Notes: generated by a model not told the origin, from the sequence alone. Counted from the first letter of the stretch, positions 17,608 through 26,814 are shown. The stretch: DNA of 64,000 nucleotides from Flavobacterium bizetiae (GCF_902804475.1 NZ_CADCSU010000073.1:1-64000); one strand, 5' to 3'. Program-made: numbers and translations.

Positions 17608-20382
17608 ATGAAATTCAATTTAAAATTTCTATTTATTACATTATTTATTTGTACGATTTCGGTCGCGCAAAACAAAGGTACGATTTCTGGTGTATTAACC
17701 GACAAAGAAACCAACAATCAGCCTTTACCTTTCGCAAATGTTTTAGTAAAAGGGACTACAACAAGCGCGAACACTGACATTGACGGAAAATATTCGTTGA
17801 GCGTAAATCCGGGAAATTATATTATTATTTTTAGTTTCGTTGGATATGAATCTGTAGAGCAACCAGTAACTGTTAAAGCAAATGAGACTATCAAAGTAAA
17901 TCAGATACTTTCGTCTGGAAGTTATAATCTTAAGGATGTAGTCGTAAAATCATCGGCTGTAAACAAGCAAAAAGAATCGGCTTTATTATTAGACCAAAAG
18001 AATGCTGTTGCTTTTAAAGCGGCAATTGGTGCAGAAGAAATTTCCAGAAAGGGAATTAATGATGTCGCTAATGCTGTAGCTAAAGTAAGTGGTGTTTCGA
18101 AAAATGACGATTCAGGAAATGTATTTGTAAGGGGATTAGGGGACCGTTACAATGTTACTACCTTAAACGGACTTCCATTACCATCAAACAATCCGGCAAA
18201 CAAAAACATCCTTCTGGATATTTTTACAACTAACATTGTAGATAATATTGGAATTAGTAAAACATTTGAGGTACAAAACTACGCCGATTTTGGTGGAGCA
18301 AATATCGATATTAGCGCAAAAAAATTCAACGGAAAACCTTTTGTTAGTTTTTCAATCGGAACCGGAGCTAATACAAACGTTTTAGGACAAGATCATTTTT
18401 ACCTTCAGGACGGACCTTCTTACTCAGGGTTCAAAAAAGTTGGTATTCCTGATGCGCCTTTAAAACCTTACAACTATGCAACAAGCTGGGACAGACAAGA
18501 AGATAAAAATGTATTAAATGCATTTTACACATTATCTGCAGGAAAAAGATTTACTATAAACGACGAAAGCTCAATAGGAACTTTTGTTACAGGATCTTTT
18601 AGTGCAAGAAATAGATTTACAGAAGGATATAGCAGAGGTTCTATTAATGCTAACGGAAACATTAATAGTGATTTATACAGAACAGCTTACAAGCATAACA
18701 CTACAACAACTGTTATGGCTACGGCTGATTATAAAATCAACAACAAAAATTCTATAATGCTGACTTCTTTATTTTTAAATTCAAGTGATCAGGATTATAG
18801 CGAATATGAAGGAACGAACGTAAACTTTGATGGTGGTGGTGATACTGAACTTCAGCAAACTAGTGGTTTCATCAAACGTGGAACTTTCGAAAGAACTCAA
18901 TTAATTGTAAATCAATTAACGGGTAAAAATAAATTTAACGACAGATGGAATTTAAATTGGGGTGCAGGATACAGTATTTCAAATAGTGCTATTCCGGATC
19001 GTATGCAAAACACATTTGTTCACTCTGCAAACGGAACAGATTATACTTTCTTTATCAACTCAAACATTAATAATCACAGATTTTTTCAAGAGTTAAAAGA
19101 AAATGAATTTGCTGCAAACGCTGCTCTTTCTTATAACTTCAGTAAAAATGATGATGGTTTCAAAGGAAAAATAATATTTGGTTACTCTGGAAAATTCAAA
19201 AAACTGGATTACACAATGCAACAGTTTTCATTCTTTCCTGACAGAACTACAATTTCTTTCCCAAAATCAGATATCAACCATACGGATAACTATTTAGATG
19301 AAGCTCATTTTGGTTCTTCTTCATCTAACAGAATTTACCAATCATACAATGGAAATTTGAATACGAATGGTGGATTTGCTAATGTACAATATGCGCTTAC
19401 TGAAAAACTAAGTGTAATTTTAGGAGCGAGATTCGAACAATTGACTCAAGATGTTTTCTTCATCACAACTACTCTTATTGACGGAAAAAACTCTGATTAC
19501 TCAAAGTTCAATGTTTTACCAAGTTTAATTTCGAAATACACTTTAAATGACAAACAAAACTTAAAGTTTTCTGCCAGCAAAACTTATACTCTTCCTCAGT
19601 TTAAAGAAAAAGTGCCAATTGTTTATGAAGATGTAACACAAGCTTATAGAGGAAACCCTGATCTGTATCCTTCAACAAATTACAATGCTGATTTAGGATG
19701 GGAATATTTCCCTAAAGCGGGAGAATTAATTTCTGTTACTGCGTTTGGTAAAATCATCCAAAACCCAATAAACGAAATGTTCGAAAACTCTTCTTCAAAT
19801 GATATTACATATGCTAATACAGGAGATAAAGCAACTGTAGCAGGAGTTGAATTAGAGATTAGAAAAGATATTTTTGAAATCGAAAATGCTAATAGCCTTA
19901 AAACAAAACTTTCGTTTGACGTAAACGGATCTTACCTTTACAGTGATCAGGATTTGAGTAACGAAAAAGTAAACAGAGAAAATGGTTTTGGAGCTGATTT
20001 TACTTTTAAAAATAGTAAGTTAACAGGAGCTTCTACTTTCCTTGCTAATGCTAACCTTTCTCTTTTGAAAGAGTTTACAGATCACAACGATATTTCAGCA
20101 ACGGTTTCTTACTCTTATTTCTCAGACAAATTAGCTGTAATTGGAACTTCTCAAATTGGGAACCAGGTTGATAAGGCTGTAAATAAATTAGATTTTATCT
20201 TAAACACAAGTTTAACTAAAAGCTTAAAATTAGGTCTTATTTACAATAACATCTTAAACCCAACTTTTGAGCGTGTACAGGAACAAGGTGAAGTACCAGG
20301 AAAAAGCGCTGTAGGTGATGTTACTGTAACTTCATACAAAGCCGGATCTGATTTAAGACTTACTTTAAACTATACGTTTTAA
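17608..20382 (+). CDS. TonB-dependent receptor with carboxypeptidase-like N-terminal domain
   Basis: A 924-aa outer-membrane receptor. Signal peptide to about residue 20 (ISVAQ), a CarboxypepD_reg-like domain at 22-108 (GTISGVLTDKETNNQPLPFA, then YSLSVNPGNYIIIFSFVGYE), a plug at about 110-230 (GNVFVRGLGDRYNVTTLNG), and a long barrel ending LRLTLNYTF. Its ligand is unknown. It is divergent from the PhoB-like regulator and followed by a lipoprotein gene with its own promoter. Receptor plus lipoprotein recalls SusC/D-type pairs, but the lipoprotein is not SusD-like. Uptake of a phosphorus compound is a plausible inference from the shared promoter boxes. Confidence 0.88.
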   Translation: MKFNLKFLFITLFICTISVAQNKGTISGVLTDKETNNQPLPFANVLVKGTTTSANTDIDGKYSLSVNPGNYIIIFSFVGYESVEQPVTVKANETIKVNQILSSGSYNLKDVVVKSSAVNKQKESALLLDQKNAVAFKAAIGAEEISRKGINDVANAVAKVSGVSKNDDSGNVFVRGLGDRYNVTTLNGLPLPSNNPANKNILLDIFTTNIVDNIGISKTFEVQNYADFGGANIDISAKKFNGKPFVSFSIGTGANTNVLGQDHFYLQDGPSYSGFKKVGIPDAPLKPYNYATSWDRQEDKNVLNAFYTLSAGKRFTINDESSIGTFVTGSFSARNRFTEGYSRGSINANGNINSDLYRTAYKHNTTTTVMATADYKINNKNSIMLTSLFLNSSDQDYSEYEGTNVNFDGGGDTELQQTSGFIKRGTFERTQLIVNQLTGKNKFNDRWNLNWGAGYSISNSAIPDRMQNTFVHSANGTDYTFFINSNINNHRFFQELKENEFAANAALSYNFSKNDDGFKGKIIFGYSGKFKKLDYTMQQFSFFPDRTTISFPKSDINHTDNYLDEAHFGSSSSNRIYQSYNGNLNTNGGFANVQYALTEKLSVILGARFEQLTQDVFFITTTLIDGKNSDYSKFNVLPSLISKYTLNDKQNLKFSASKTYTLPQFKEKVPIVYEDVTQAYRGNPDLYPSTNYNADLGWEYFPKAGELISVTAFGKIIQNPINEMFENSSSNDITYANTGDKATVAGVELEIRKDIFEIENANSLKTKLSFDVNGSYLYSDQDLSNEKVNRENGFGADFTFKNSKLTGASTFLANANLSLLKEFTDHNDISATVSYSYFSDKLAVIGTSQIGNQVDKAVNKLDFILNTSLTKSLKLGLIYNNILNPTFERVQEQGEVPGKSAVGDVTVTSYKAGSDLRLTLNYTF

Positions 20383-20403
20383 AAAAACATCTTAATAAAA
20401 ACA

Positions 20404-20440
20404 AGAAAGGTGATTAGACAATATTCTAATCACCTTTTTT
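20404..20440 (+). terminator. Terminator of the TonB receptor gene
   Basis: Perfect 12-bp stem from 20406-20417 (AAAGGTGATTAG) and its complement ending 20437, then T-run. Confidence 0.85.
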
Positions 20441-20500
20441 TATGGAGTAAAATTCAAATGTAAATTTTACATTAAGCGGCATCCTCTTCATCCCCTTATA

Positions 20501-20557
20501 CTTAATATATTGTTAATACCGTCTTAACTCAGCAAAAACATATGTTCGTTTACTTTG
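20501..20557 (+). promoter_or_regulatory. Candidate three-unit Pho box and -7 element of lipoprotein 20593
   Basis: Three 7-mers in strict 11-bp register: CTTAATA (20501-20507), GTTAATA (20512-20518), CTTAACT (20523-20529). The 18-mer TGTTAATACCGTCTTAAC inside matches the porin core TGTTAATGATTTCTTAAC at every position except the 4-nt spacer. Twenty nt later TTACTTTG (20550-20557) is a one-mismatch TAnnTTTG, 35 nt before the ATG. Confidence 0.6.
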
Positions 20558-20592
20558 CCATAAATAAATAAAACAATAAAAAACACAACACA

Positions 20593-21729
20593 ATGAAAAA
20601 ATCATTATTTGCAATGGCTGCAATATTAGGACTTGCTTTAACAAGCTGTAGTTCTGACGACAACAACAAAAGCGACGATAACAAAAGTACTTTTGTATTA
20701 AAAGCTGATGATCTTAAAGGAGAAATTAAAGACGGTACAGTAACATTAGACGCAAGTCAAACATACCTTTTAACAGGACCATTATTAGTAAAAGGTGGAG
20801 CGACTTTAGTAATTCCTGCAGGAACAACTATAAAAGCTTCTGCTACTATAGATCCTAATGCTTTATACATTGCTGTAGAAAGAAATGCAAAAATAAACAT
20901 TAATGGTACTTCTGCAAAACCTGTAGTTATGACATCTGCAAAAGCAATTCCAACTGAAGGAAGCTGGGGAGGTTTAATCATTGCTGGTAACGCTAAAGTA
21001 AACACTGGAGATAACGGTACATCTGAAGTAGGTGGTTTAAGCTACGGTGGAACTAATAATGCAGATTCTTCTGGAAACATTAACTTCTTGAAAATCTCTT
21101 ACACTGGTTCAAAATTCTCTCCAACTAAAGAATACAATGGTATCTCTTTCTTCGGTGTAGGTTCTGGAACTGTAGTATCTGATATCTATACTTTCGAAAG
21201 TGGTGATGACGGTATTGAATTTTTCGGTGGAGCTGTTAACGCTTCTAACTTAGTAATCGTAAATTCTTATGATGACTCATTAGATTTCGCTGACGGATGG
21301 CAAGGAACTGCAACTAATGTATACATCAAAGGAGTATCAAAAGCTGCAATTGAAGGATCAAACAACGAGAAAAACCCAGGTGAAGCTACTCCGGTAACTA
21401 CTGCTAAATTGGTTAACTTCTCTATCATCAAAGGTGGTGCTACTTTCATAGCTGACGAAAAAACAATCAACTACAAAGATGGTGGTGGAAAACAAGCTTA
21501 CACAAACTTCTATGTTGATAACGATATGCCAGCTGCACTTATCAAAATATCTTCTACAGATAACGCTGCTGCTAAAAACATTACTGATGGTTTCTTTACT
21601 ATCGTAAACTACAACATTGGTGCTGCAATCACGAATTTAACTGGTCCTAAATTATCAGGAACTGTTGGTGTAGCAACTGGTGCTGGTGCTGGTGCTGAGT
21701 TACCTACTTGGGCTACTTGGACTAAGTAA
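20593..21729 (+). CDS. Surface-type lipoprotein with predicted beta-helix repeats
   Basis: A 378-aa lipoprotein: signal peptide and lipobox (MKKSLFAMAAILGLALTSC), then SSDDNNKSDDNK, an acidic stretch like those linked to surface export. The body is rich in Gly/Thr/Asn with short repeated strands (LVVKGGATLVIPAGTTIKA-like segments, VVMTSAKAIP, GGLIIAGNAKV) typical of right-handed parallel beta helices. The C-terminus ends LPTWATWTK. Codon choice is more biased (GGT, GCT, ACT, AAC) than in its neighbours, suggesting high expression. The function is unknown; it is likely the partner of the TonB receptor upstream. No catalytic motif was seen. Confidence 0.8.
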   Translation: MKKSLFAMAAILGLALTSCSSDDNNKSDDNKSTFVLKADDLKGEIKDGTVTLDASQTYLLTGPLLVKGGATLVIPAGTTIKASATIDPNALYIAVERNAKININGTSAKPVVMTSAKAIPTEGSWGGLIIAGNAKVNTGDNGTSEVGGLSYGGTNNADSSGNINFLKISYTGSKFSPTKEYNGISFFGVGSGTVVSDIYTFESGDDGIEFFGGAVNASNLVIVNSYDDSLDFADGWQGTATNVYIKGVSKAAIEGSNNEKNPGEATPVTTAKLVNFSIIKGGATFIADEKTINYKDGGGKQAYTNFYVDNDMPAALIKISSTDNAAAKNITDGFFTIVNYNIGAAITNLTGPKLSGTVGVATGAGAGAELPTWATWTK

Positions 21730-21804
21730 TTAGACAAATAAAGTTTAAGAAACCACATCATCATTAATTGATTAGCTGATTTCTAATAACTTCGAAATAA
21801 ATTG

Positions 21805-21840
21805 TTAAAAACATCCTAAATTTTTAGGATGTTTTTTTTT
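21805..21840 (+). terminator. Terminator of lipoprotein 20593
   Basis: Stem AAAACATCCTAAA (from 21807) against TTTAGGATGTTTT (to 21836), tiny AT loop, followed by T-run. Confidence 0.85.
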
Positions 21841-21892
21841 GGCTCACTTTTTGTAATTTTTTTTGTATATTTACGGTAATCAAAAAAATGCG

Positions 21893-22231
21893 ATGGCAAA
21901 AAACTACTTTTATATTACATTCTTATTGGCTTTTTTCTTTACTATAAGTGTCTCGGCGCAAGATAGTAAGCAATTACCAAAACCTCAAGAGGCAACTACC
22001 ATTGAGGGTCTAAGCTTGTACCCTAATCCCGTGACAAGCGGAAAAGTATCCATCTCGTCTAAATATGACCTTGAAAAAGAAATTATAATTTTTGATGTTC
22101 TGGGTAAAAAAGTACTTCAAACACATTTAAGTTCAAGAGAATTAAATGTATCAGAACTTGTTCCAGGTGTATACATCATTAAAATAAGCGAAGAAAATGC
22201 TTCTGCAACAAGAAAGCTCATTATTCGATAA
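21893..22231 (+). CDS. Minimal secreted protein: signal peptide plus T9SS type A sorting domain
   Basis: A 112-aa protein. Residues 1-23 are a signal peptide (ending ISVSAQ) and residues 40-112 a complete type A sorting domain: LYPNP at 42-46, FDVLGKKV at 67-74, PGVYIIKI at 91-98, RKLIIR at the end. Only about 16 residues of linker lie between, so there is no visible cargo. Such domains normally direct large passengers through the type IX secretion system and are cleaved off. I chose the ATG at 21893; the frame runs back to a TTG at 21863. It may be a degraded gene, a decoy substrate or a surface peptide carrier. A terminator follows directly. Confidence 0.8.
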   Translation: MAKNYFYITFLLAFFFTISVSAQDSKQLPKPQEATTIEGLSLYPNPVTSGKVSISSKYDLEKEIIIFDVLGKKVLQTHLSSRELNVSELVPGVYIIKISEENASATRKLIIR

Positions 22232-22237
22232 ATCATA

Positions 22238-22266
22238 AAAAAAGCTCCTTTTCAGGAGCTTTTTTA
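22238..22266 (+). terminator. Terminator after the T9SS mini-protein gene
   Basis: Perfect 9-bp stem AAAGCTCCT (22241-22249) against AGGAGCTTT (22254-22262), then T-run. Confidence 0.85.
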
Positions 22267-22345
22267 GTTTTCAGTCCCAGTGTCAGTTTTCAGTTTCACT
22301 ACATACCAAAAACTCCCACTGAAAACCGCGACTAAAAACTAAAAA
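22266..22345. repeat. CAGT/ACTGAAAAC-rich intergenic repeat
   Basis: Imperfect words TTTCAGT, CCAGTGTCAGTTTTCAG and then inverted ACTGAAAACCGCGACT. Related to the GACTGA stretch at 691-741. No coding potential. Confidence 0.5.
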
Positions 22346-22369
22346 CAATATCTTTGCACAAAAAAAGTT

Positions 22370-23350
22370 TTGATTACATCCAACGATATATTTACGATTT
22401 CGAGTCAGAAACAATTTGAAAAGATCGCTTTAAAAGTGTTTCGTTTTCAACATGAGAATAACGTTGTATATCGTGATTTCTGCGATTTTTTAAAAGTAAA
22501 TCCACAACAGGTAAAATCGCTGGAGCAAATTCCATTTTTACCTATTCAGTTTTTCAAAAGTCATAATGTTGTTTCTAATAACGATCCTGCTCAGGTTACT
22601 TTTACCAGCAGCGGAACAACCGGAATGATTACAAGCCGACACATAGTGACCGATGTTTCCCTATATGAGGAAAGTTACCGCAATGGATTTTCTCAATTTT
22701 ACGGCAATATCGAAGATTATGTTGTTTTAGCCCTTTTACCGTCTTATCTCGAACGCGACGGCTCTTCGTTAATTTATATGGTCGAAGATCTTATAAAGCT
22801 ATCCAATCAGCCTGAGAGCGGGTTTTATTTACACAATCACGACGACTTAATAAAAAAACTAACAGCTCTTGATGAATCCGGTCAAAATGTTATTTTAATT
22901 GGAGTTACTTACGCTTTATTAGATTTAATCGAAAAGCACCAATTCAACCTTCAGAATACCATCATTATGGAAACCGGAGGAATGAAAGGAAAACGTAAAG
23001 AAATGATTCGCGAAGAATTGCACGAACAACTTTGCAAAGGTTTTGGCGTTACTGCAATTCACTCAGAATACGGAATGACAGAACTTTTAGGACAAGCCTA
23101 TTCTTTAGGCGAAGGTGTTTTCGAATGTCCGTCATGGATGCACATTTTAATTCGCGATCCTGAAGATGCTCTCACTTACGTGAAAGATGGAAAAACCGGC
23201 GGAATAAACGTCATCGATTTAGCCAACATCAACTCTTGTTCTTTTATTGCCACGCAGGATTTGGGCAAAAAAAATCCCAACAACTCTTTCGAGGTATTGG
23301 GACGTTTTGATAATTCTGATATTCGTGGTTGTAATTTGATGGTGCTTTAG
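22370..23350 (+). CDS. LuxE/PaaK-like acyl-protein synthetase family enzyme
   Basis: A 326-aa member of the ANL-related LuxE family, which activates acyl groups with ATP and passes them to a thiol. The phosphate-binding loop is visible as TFTSSGTTGM at about residues 82-91, and the later acyl-adenylate region as ETGGMKGKRKEM, SEYGMTELLGQAYS and ATQDLG. The substrate is unknown; related Bacteroidota genes are usually solitary. The first in-frame start is TTG at 22370 (MITSNDIF); no ATG lies nearby without losing conserved sequence. An exact -7 motif TATCTTTG at 22349-22356 lies just upstream, giving a very short leader. Confidence 0.8.
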   Translation: MITSNDIFTISSQKQFEKIALKVFRFQHENNVVYRDFCDFLKVNPQQVKSLEQIPFLPIQFFKSHNVVSNNDPAQVTFTSSGTTGMITSRHIVTDVSLYEESYRNGFSQFYGNIEDYVVLALLPSYLERDGSSLIYMVEDLIKLSNQPESGFYLHNHDDLIKKLTALDESGQNVILIGVTYALLDLIEKHQFNLQNTIIMETGGMKGKRKEMIREELHEQLCKGFGVTAIHSEYGMTELLGQAYSLGEGVFECPSWMHILIRDPEDALTYVKDGKTGGINVIDLANINSCSFIATQDLGKKNPNNSFEVLGRFDNSDIRGCNLMVL

Positions 23351-23397
23351 CGTTTAATCGTGGATTTGTTAAATTGTTTAATCGTTTAATCGATAAC
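23350..23397. repeat. Left arm of a TTTAATCG-word repeat flanking a terminator
   Basis: Repeated words GTTTAATCG and AAATTGTTTAATCG. The inverted words (CGATTAAACAATTAACCG) are at 23515-23545 on the other side of the tyrS terminator, overlapping the tyrS end region. Confidence 0.5.
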
Positions 23398-23447
23398 GCA
23401 TAATTAATTCTACCAACGAAACATTCCTAAGGAATGATTTTTTTTTC

Positions 23448-23486
23448 AATAAAAAAATCCCAACATTCTTTTAGAACATTGGGATA
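23448..23486 (-). terminator. Terminator of tyrS
   Basis: In minus-strand RNA 11 continuous pairs form (23484-23474 with 23468-23458), including two G.U pairs, followed by U7. In plus-strand RNA the same two positions are mismatched, so the hairpin is directional. Confidence 0.8.
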
Positions 23487-23551
23487 TATATTTAATTTAA
23501 AAGATTCAGCTAGATCGATTAAACAATTAACCGATTAAACAGTTAAACCTT

Positions 23552-24847
23552 TTAAACCACTCGAATCACAAAATAATTTTTCTTTCCGCTTTGTAATAAC
23601 ACAAACTGATTATTAATCAAATCATTTGTAGTCAATACAAAATCTTCTTTTATTTTTTCTCTGTTTACCGAGATTGAGTTTGCTGTTAAAGCACGTCGCG
23701 CTTCTCCGTTTGATTTAAAGAAACCTGTTTTTTCGTTTAAAACCGAGATTATATCCAATCCGTTTTCTAAATCTGCTTTTGCGATTTCAGCTTGCGGAAC
23801 TCCGTCAAAAACTTCTAAGAAAGTAGTTTCATCTAATTTCTTCAAATCGTCTGCAGTAGAATTTCCAAACAAAATATTCGAAGCCTGAATTGCTTTCTCT
23901 AATTCTTCTTCAGAATGAACAAAAATCGTGATTTCTTCAGCCAGTTTCTTTTGTAAAACTCTTAAATGCGGAGCCGTTTTGTGCTCTTCGATCAAAGCAT
24001 CAATCGTTTCTTTATCTAAAAAAGTAAAGATTTTGATATATTTCTCAGCATCAACATCAGTTGAATTTACCCAAAACTGGTAAAATTTATATACCGAAGT
24101 TTTATCTGCATCTAACCAAACATTTCCACCTTCAGATTTACCGAACTTAGAACCGTCAGCTTTTGTAATTAATGGTGTTGTCAAAGCAAAAGCTTTTGCA
24201 TTTTCTCCTCCCATTCTACGCACTAACTCTGTACCCGTGGTAATATTACCCCATTGGTCAGAACCTCCCATTTGCAAAACGCAATTGTTGTTTTTATATA
24301 AATGATAAAAATCGTATCCCTGAATTAATTGATAGGTAAACTCTGTAAAAGACATTCCTTCGCCTTCTCCGGCAAATCTCTTTTTTACTGAATCCTTCGC
24401 CATCATGTAATTTACCGTGATACGCTTTCCAACTTCACGGGCAAAATCAATAAACGAGAATTCTTTCATCCAGTCATAGTTATTTACCATAACCGGAGCA
24501 TTTGTTTCTTTTGAATTAAAGTCTAAGAAACGAGACAAAACACTTTTTATTCCCGCAACGTTTTTAGCCAAAGTTTCTTCGTTCAACAGATTTCTTTCGT
24601 CAGATTTCCCAGATGGGTCACCAATCATTCCGGTTGCACCACCTACCAGGGCGATCGCTTTATGACCGGTTCTGTTTAAGTGCACCAATAAAATAATCTG
24701 AACCATACTACCAATATGTAGTGAATCTGCCGTTGGATCAAAACCTATATATGCCGTCGTTACCTCTTTTAGCAATTGTTCTTCCGTTCCTGGCATGCTA
24801 TCATGATATAACCCTCGCCACTTTAATTCTTCAACTAGATTCTTCAT
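23552..24847 (-). CDS. tyrS: Tyrosyl-tRNA synthetase
   Basis: A 431-aa class I synthetase charging tRNA-Tyr. The HIGH-type motif is seen as HIGS at residues 44-47 ([13 protein letters not shown]), and the KMSKS-type loop as KFGKS at 234-238, as usual for bacterial TyrRS. The C-terminal S4-like RNA-binding domain covers about 360-431 ([17 protein letters not shown]). I chose the ATG at 24847, which gives the canonical [12 protein letters not shown]; the frame is open to 24895 but crosses the promoter. Promoter: TATATTTG on the minus strand at 24872-24865 with TTG 20 bp upstream. Confidence 0.96.
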   Translation of the reverse strand: MKNLVEELKWRGLYHDSMPGTEEQLLKEVTTAYIGFDPTADSLHIGSMVQIILLVHLNRTGHKAIALVGGATGMIGDPSGKSDERNLLNEETLAKNVAGIKSVLSRFLDFNSKETNAPVMVNNYDWMKEFSFIDFAREVGKRITVNYMMAKDSVKKRFAGEGEGMSFTEFTYQLIQGYDFYHLYKNNNCVLQMGGSDQWGNITTGTELVRRMGGENAKAFALTTPLITKADGSKFGKSEGGNVWLDADKTSVYKFYQFWVNSTDVDAEKYIKIFTFLDKETIDALIEEHKTAPHLRVLQKKLAEEITIFVHSEEELEKAIQASNILFGNSTADDLKKLDETTFLEVFDGVPQAEIAKADLENGLDIISVLNEKTGFFKSNGEARRALTANSISVNREKIKEDFVLTTNDLINNQFVLLQSGKKNYFVIRVV

Positions 24848-24864
24848 TTTTAAAATAATTTGTG

Positions 24865-24895
24865 CAAATATAGCAATTGTGAATTGCAATCTCAA
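24865..24895 (-). promoter_or_regulatory. Bacteroidota sigma-A promoter of tyrS
   Basis: Minus strand: TTG (24895-24893), 20-bp spacer, TATATTTG (24872-24865). Both elements match the TTG-N19-21-TAnnTTTG consensus. The ATG is 17 nt downstream. Confidence 0.6.
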
Positions 24896-24931
24896 AAATG
24901 AATTGAACGACTGATTTAAAATCGAATAAAA

Positions 24932-25123
24932 TTATACCGTTAAATCCTTTTTACGCAAAAAAGAGAAAACATTAAAAAGCAACACTATAAAAAAACATAA
25001 AATACTAAAACATAAAAAATAAACCTTGGCCAGGTCATTATCAAATCCGAGTAACTGAATCATTAAAAACAATAAAAACGAACCTGATCCTAAAAACCAT
25101 AATATAATTTTTCTTCTTCTCAC
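24932..25123 (-). CDS. Small two-helix membrane protein (63 aa)
   Basis: Two hydrophobic helices (about 6-25 and 34-54) between basic ends (MRRRKIILWFLG at the start, LRKKDLTV at the end), so both termini are expected in the cytosol. The start codon is GTG at 25123; the only ATG directly upstream in the sequence is followed at once by a stop. No family recognised. It lies 84 bp upstream of tyrS on the same strand and ends before the tyrS promoter. Could be a chance ORF, but the charge pattern supports a real membrane protein. Confidence 0.5.
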   Translation of the reverse strand: MRRRKIILWFLGSGSFLLFLMIQLLGFDNDLAKVYFLCFSILCFFIVLLFNVFSFLRKKDLTV

Positions 25124-25323
25124 ATCAAACTTTGTAATTTCTTACTTCGCTGATTAATTAAACAATTTATAATCTCTACAACATCAAACAAATGAATATT
25201 TCGACACAAAAGTAATATTTTTCTTTCTTTTAGATGTGGTTTTGAATACTATTTTAATCAACTTTTTAAAATCAATTTCAAGAAATAATTTCGAATTAGT
25301 AAATCATTCAATATCTTTACAAA

Positions 25324-26322
25324 ATGGTATTAGTAACTGGAGGAACAGGTTTAGTAGGCTCGCATTTATTGCTTCATTTAATTGAAAATGGAGAAAATGT
25401 TCGGGCGATTTACCGAAATCAGGATAACATTCAAAAAACAAAATCGGTTTTTGAATTGTATAAAAAAGGAGATTTATTCGAAAAAATCAATTGGCTTGAA
25501 GCTGATATTCTTGATGTTCCCTCGTTAGAAGTTGCTTTTATAGATATTGACTACGTTTATCATTGTGCCGCTTTTATTTCTTTTGATCCTAAAGATGAAG
25601 AATCTCTTCGAAAAACTAATATCGAAGGAACGGCGAATATGGTTAATTTTTCGATTGCCAAAGGAATAAAGAAATTCTGTTATGTGAGTTCTATTGCTGC
25701 TTTAGGAGATATAGCACCGCATGAAACTTACATTACCGAAGAAACCGACTGGAATCCGGAAAAACCACACAGCGATTATGCCATTTCTAAATATGGTGCC
25801 GAAATGGAAGTCTGGCGCGCACTTCAGGAAGGCTTAGACATTATCATTATCAATCCGGGTGTGATTTTAGGACCAATTGCAGCAACAAAAATCTTCGATG
25901 AAGGAAGTGTCGAATTGTACCGAAAAGTAGCCAACGGACTTTCTTTTTATACGCTTGGAAGCACCGGTTTTATTACCGTGGATGATGTAGTTCGAATTTC
26001 GCACGAATTAATGAAAAACGACATCAAAAACGAACGTTTTACTCTAATTGCAGATAATATTGTTTTTCAGGATATCCTAAACACAATTGCCGATACCTTA
26101 AAAGTAAAAAGACCGGCCAAACATGCAAAACCGTTATTTATGAATTTTCTTTGGATGGCAGATTTAGTATTTTCAACGCTGTTTTTTCAAAAAAGACATC
26201 TTACGAAAGCAACTGCAAAAGCTTCTTATTCTAAAAATCTGTATGCTAATGAAAAAATAAAAACCGCTCTGGGAACGGTTTTTCTAGATGTGCATCAATA
26301 TATAAAAGAGAGTTTGAAGTAA
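25324..26322 (+). CDS. NAD-dependent epimerase/dehydratase (extended SDR)
   Basis: A 332-aa cytosolic Rossmann-fold enzyme. The NAD(P)-binding motif TGGTGLVGSHLL is at residues 5-16, the acidic DADIL-like segment around 63, and the SDR catalytic pair as YAISK (Y near 151, K four residues later) with the preceding Ser in YVSSIAAL. The family includes sugar epimerases, flavanone/dihydroflavonol-type reductases and 3-beta-HSD-like enzymes; the substrate here cannot be told. A TATCTTTA element ends six nt before the ATG, suggesting a very short leader. Converges on the DUF4296 gene with a 3-bp gap. Confidence 0.85.
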   Translation: MVLVTGGTGLVGSHLLLHLIENGENVRAIYRNQDNIQKTKSVFELYKKGDLFEKINWLEADILDVPSLEVAFIDIDYVYHCAAFISFDPKDEESLRKTNIEGTANMVNFSIAKGIKKFCYVSSIAALGDIAPHETYITEETDWNPEKPHSDYAISKYGAEMEVWRALQEGLDIIIINPGVILGPIAATKIFDEGSVELYRKVANGLSFYTLGSTGFITVDDVVRISHELMKNDIKNERFTLIADNIVFQDILNTIADTLKVKRPAKHAKPLFMNFLWMADLVFSTLFFQKRHLTKATAKASYSKNLYANEKIKTALGTVFLDVHQYIKESLK

Positions 26323-26325
26323 AAT

Positions 26326-26805
26326 CTATCTCTTTTTTCTTAATTGTATTAATTGTTTTATCGAATCGATAGTAGCTTGTTGTTTCAAAGGTTTCTTAAC
26401 AGCTTCTTTAATCGAATCTTTTTCTTTCTGCTTTTTTTCTTTAGCTGCTTTTTTCTCTTCGATTTTCAAGATCGAATCTGTAGCTCTTTGATTTACAGCC
26501 AATCGTTTACTTACCTCGTCAAACATTTCTTTGTAACCCTCATAATCGGCTGCGTAATACATATTACTTTGGGCAAACTGTAAACTATCAACTTTGAATT
26601 TTCTTAAAATGAATTTTACAGGATCTGTTTCAACCGAGTCCAGCGGAAGTGGATTTTGATATCTCATTGCGTCCAAAAGAGACAAATCATACATAATATC
26701 GACCATCTTTTCTTTCTCTATAAGTTTTGCAGGTTGTTTGACCAACTCTTTTTTACAACTTACAGAAAGAAACAAAACCAATATTATTACTATACAATTC
26801 TTCAT
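26326..26805 (-). CDS. DUF4296 lipoprotein
   Basis: A 159-aa lipoprotein: MKNCIVIILVLFLSVSC is the signal peptide and lipobox, followed by KKELVKQPAKLIEKEKMVDIMYDL, the start of the DUF4296 domain (about 28-112). The tail (120-159) is a highly charged Lys/Glu coiled coil. Function unknown. It is the last gene of a three-gene minus-strand operon after the GT2 and dihydroorotase genes (gaps 7 and 9 bp), an arrangement I recall as conserved in Flavobacteria. An early Cys at position 4 makes Cys17 the likely lipid site. Confidence 0.85.
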   Translation of the reverse strand: MKNCIVIILVLFLSVSCKKELVKQPAKLIEKEKMVDIMYDLSLLDAMRYQNPLPLDSVETDPVKFILRKFKVDSLQFAQSNMYYAADYEGYKEMFDEVSKRLAVNQRATDSILKIEEKKAAKEKKQKEKDSIKEAVKKPLKQQATIDSIKQLIQLRKKR

Positions 26806-26814
26806 TTCAGCTTT

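Noticed and set aside
25121..25131. ATG start for the 63-aa membrane protein near tyrS
   Set aside because: The ATG just upstream is followed immediately by TGA, leaving GTG as the only start.
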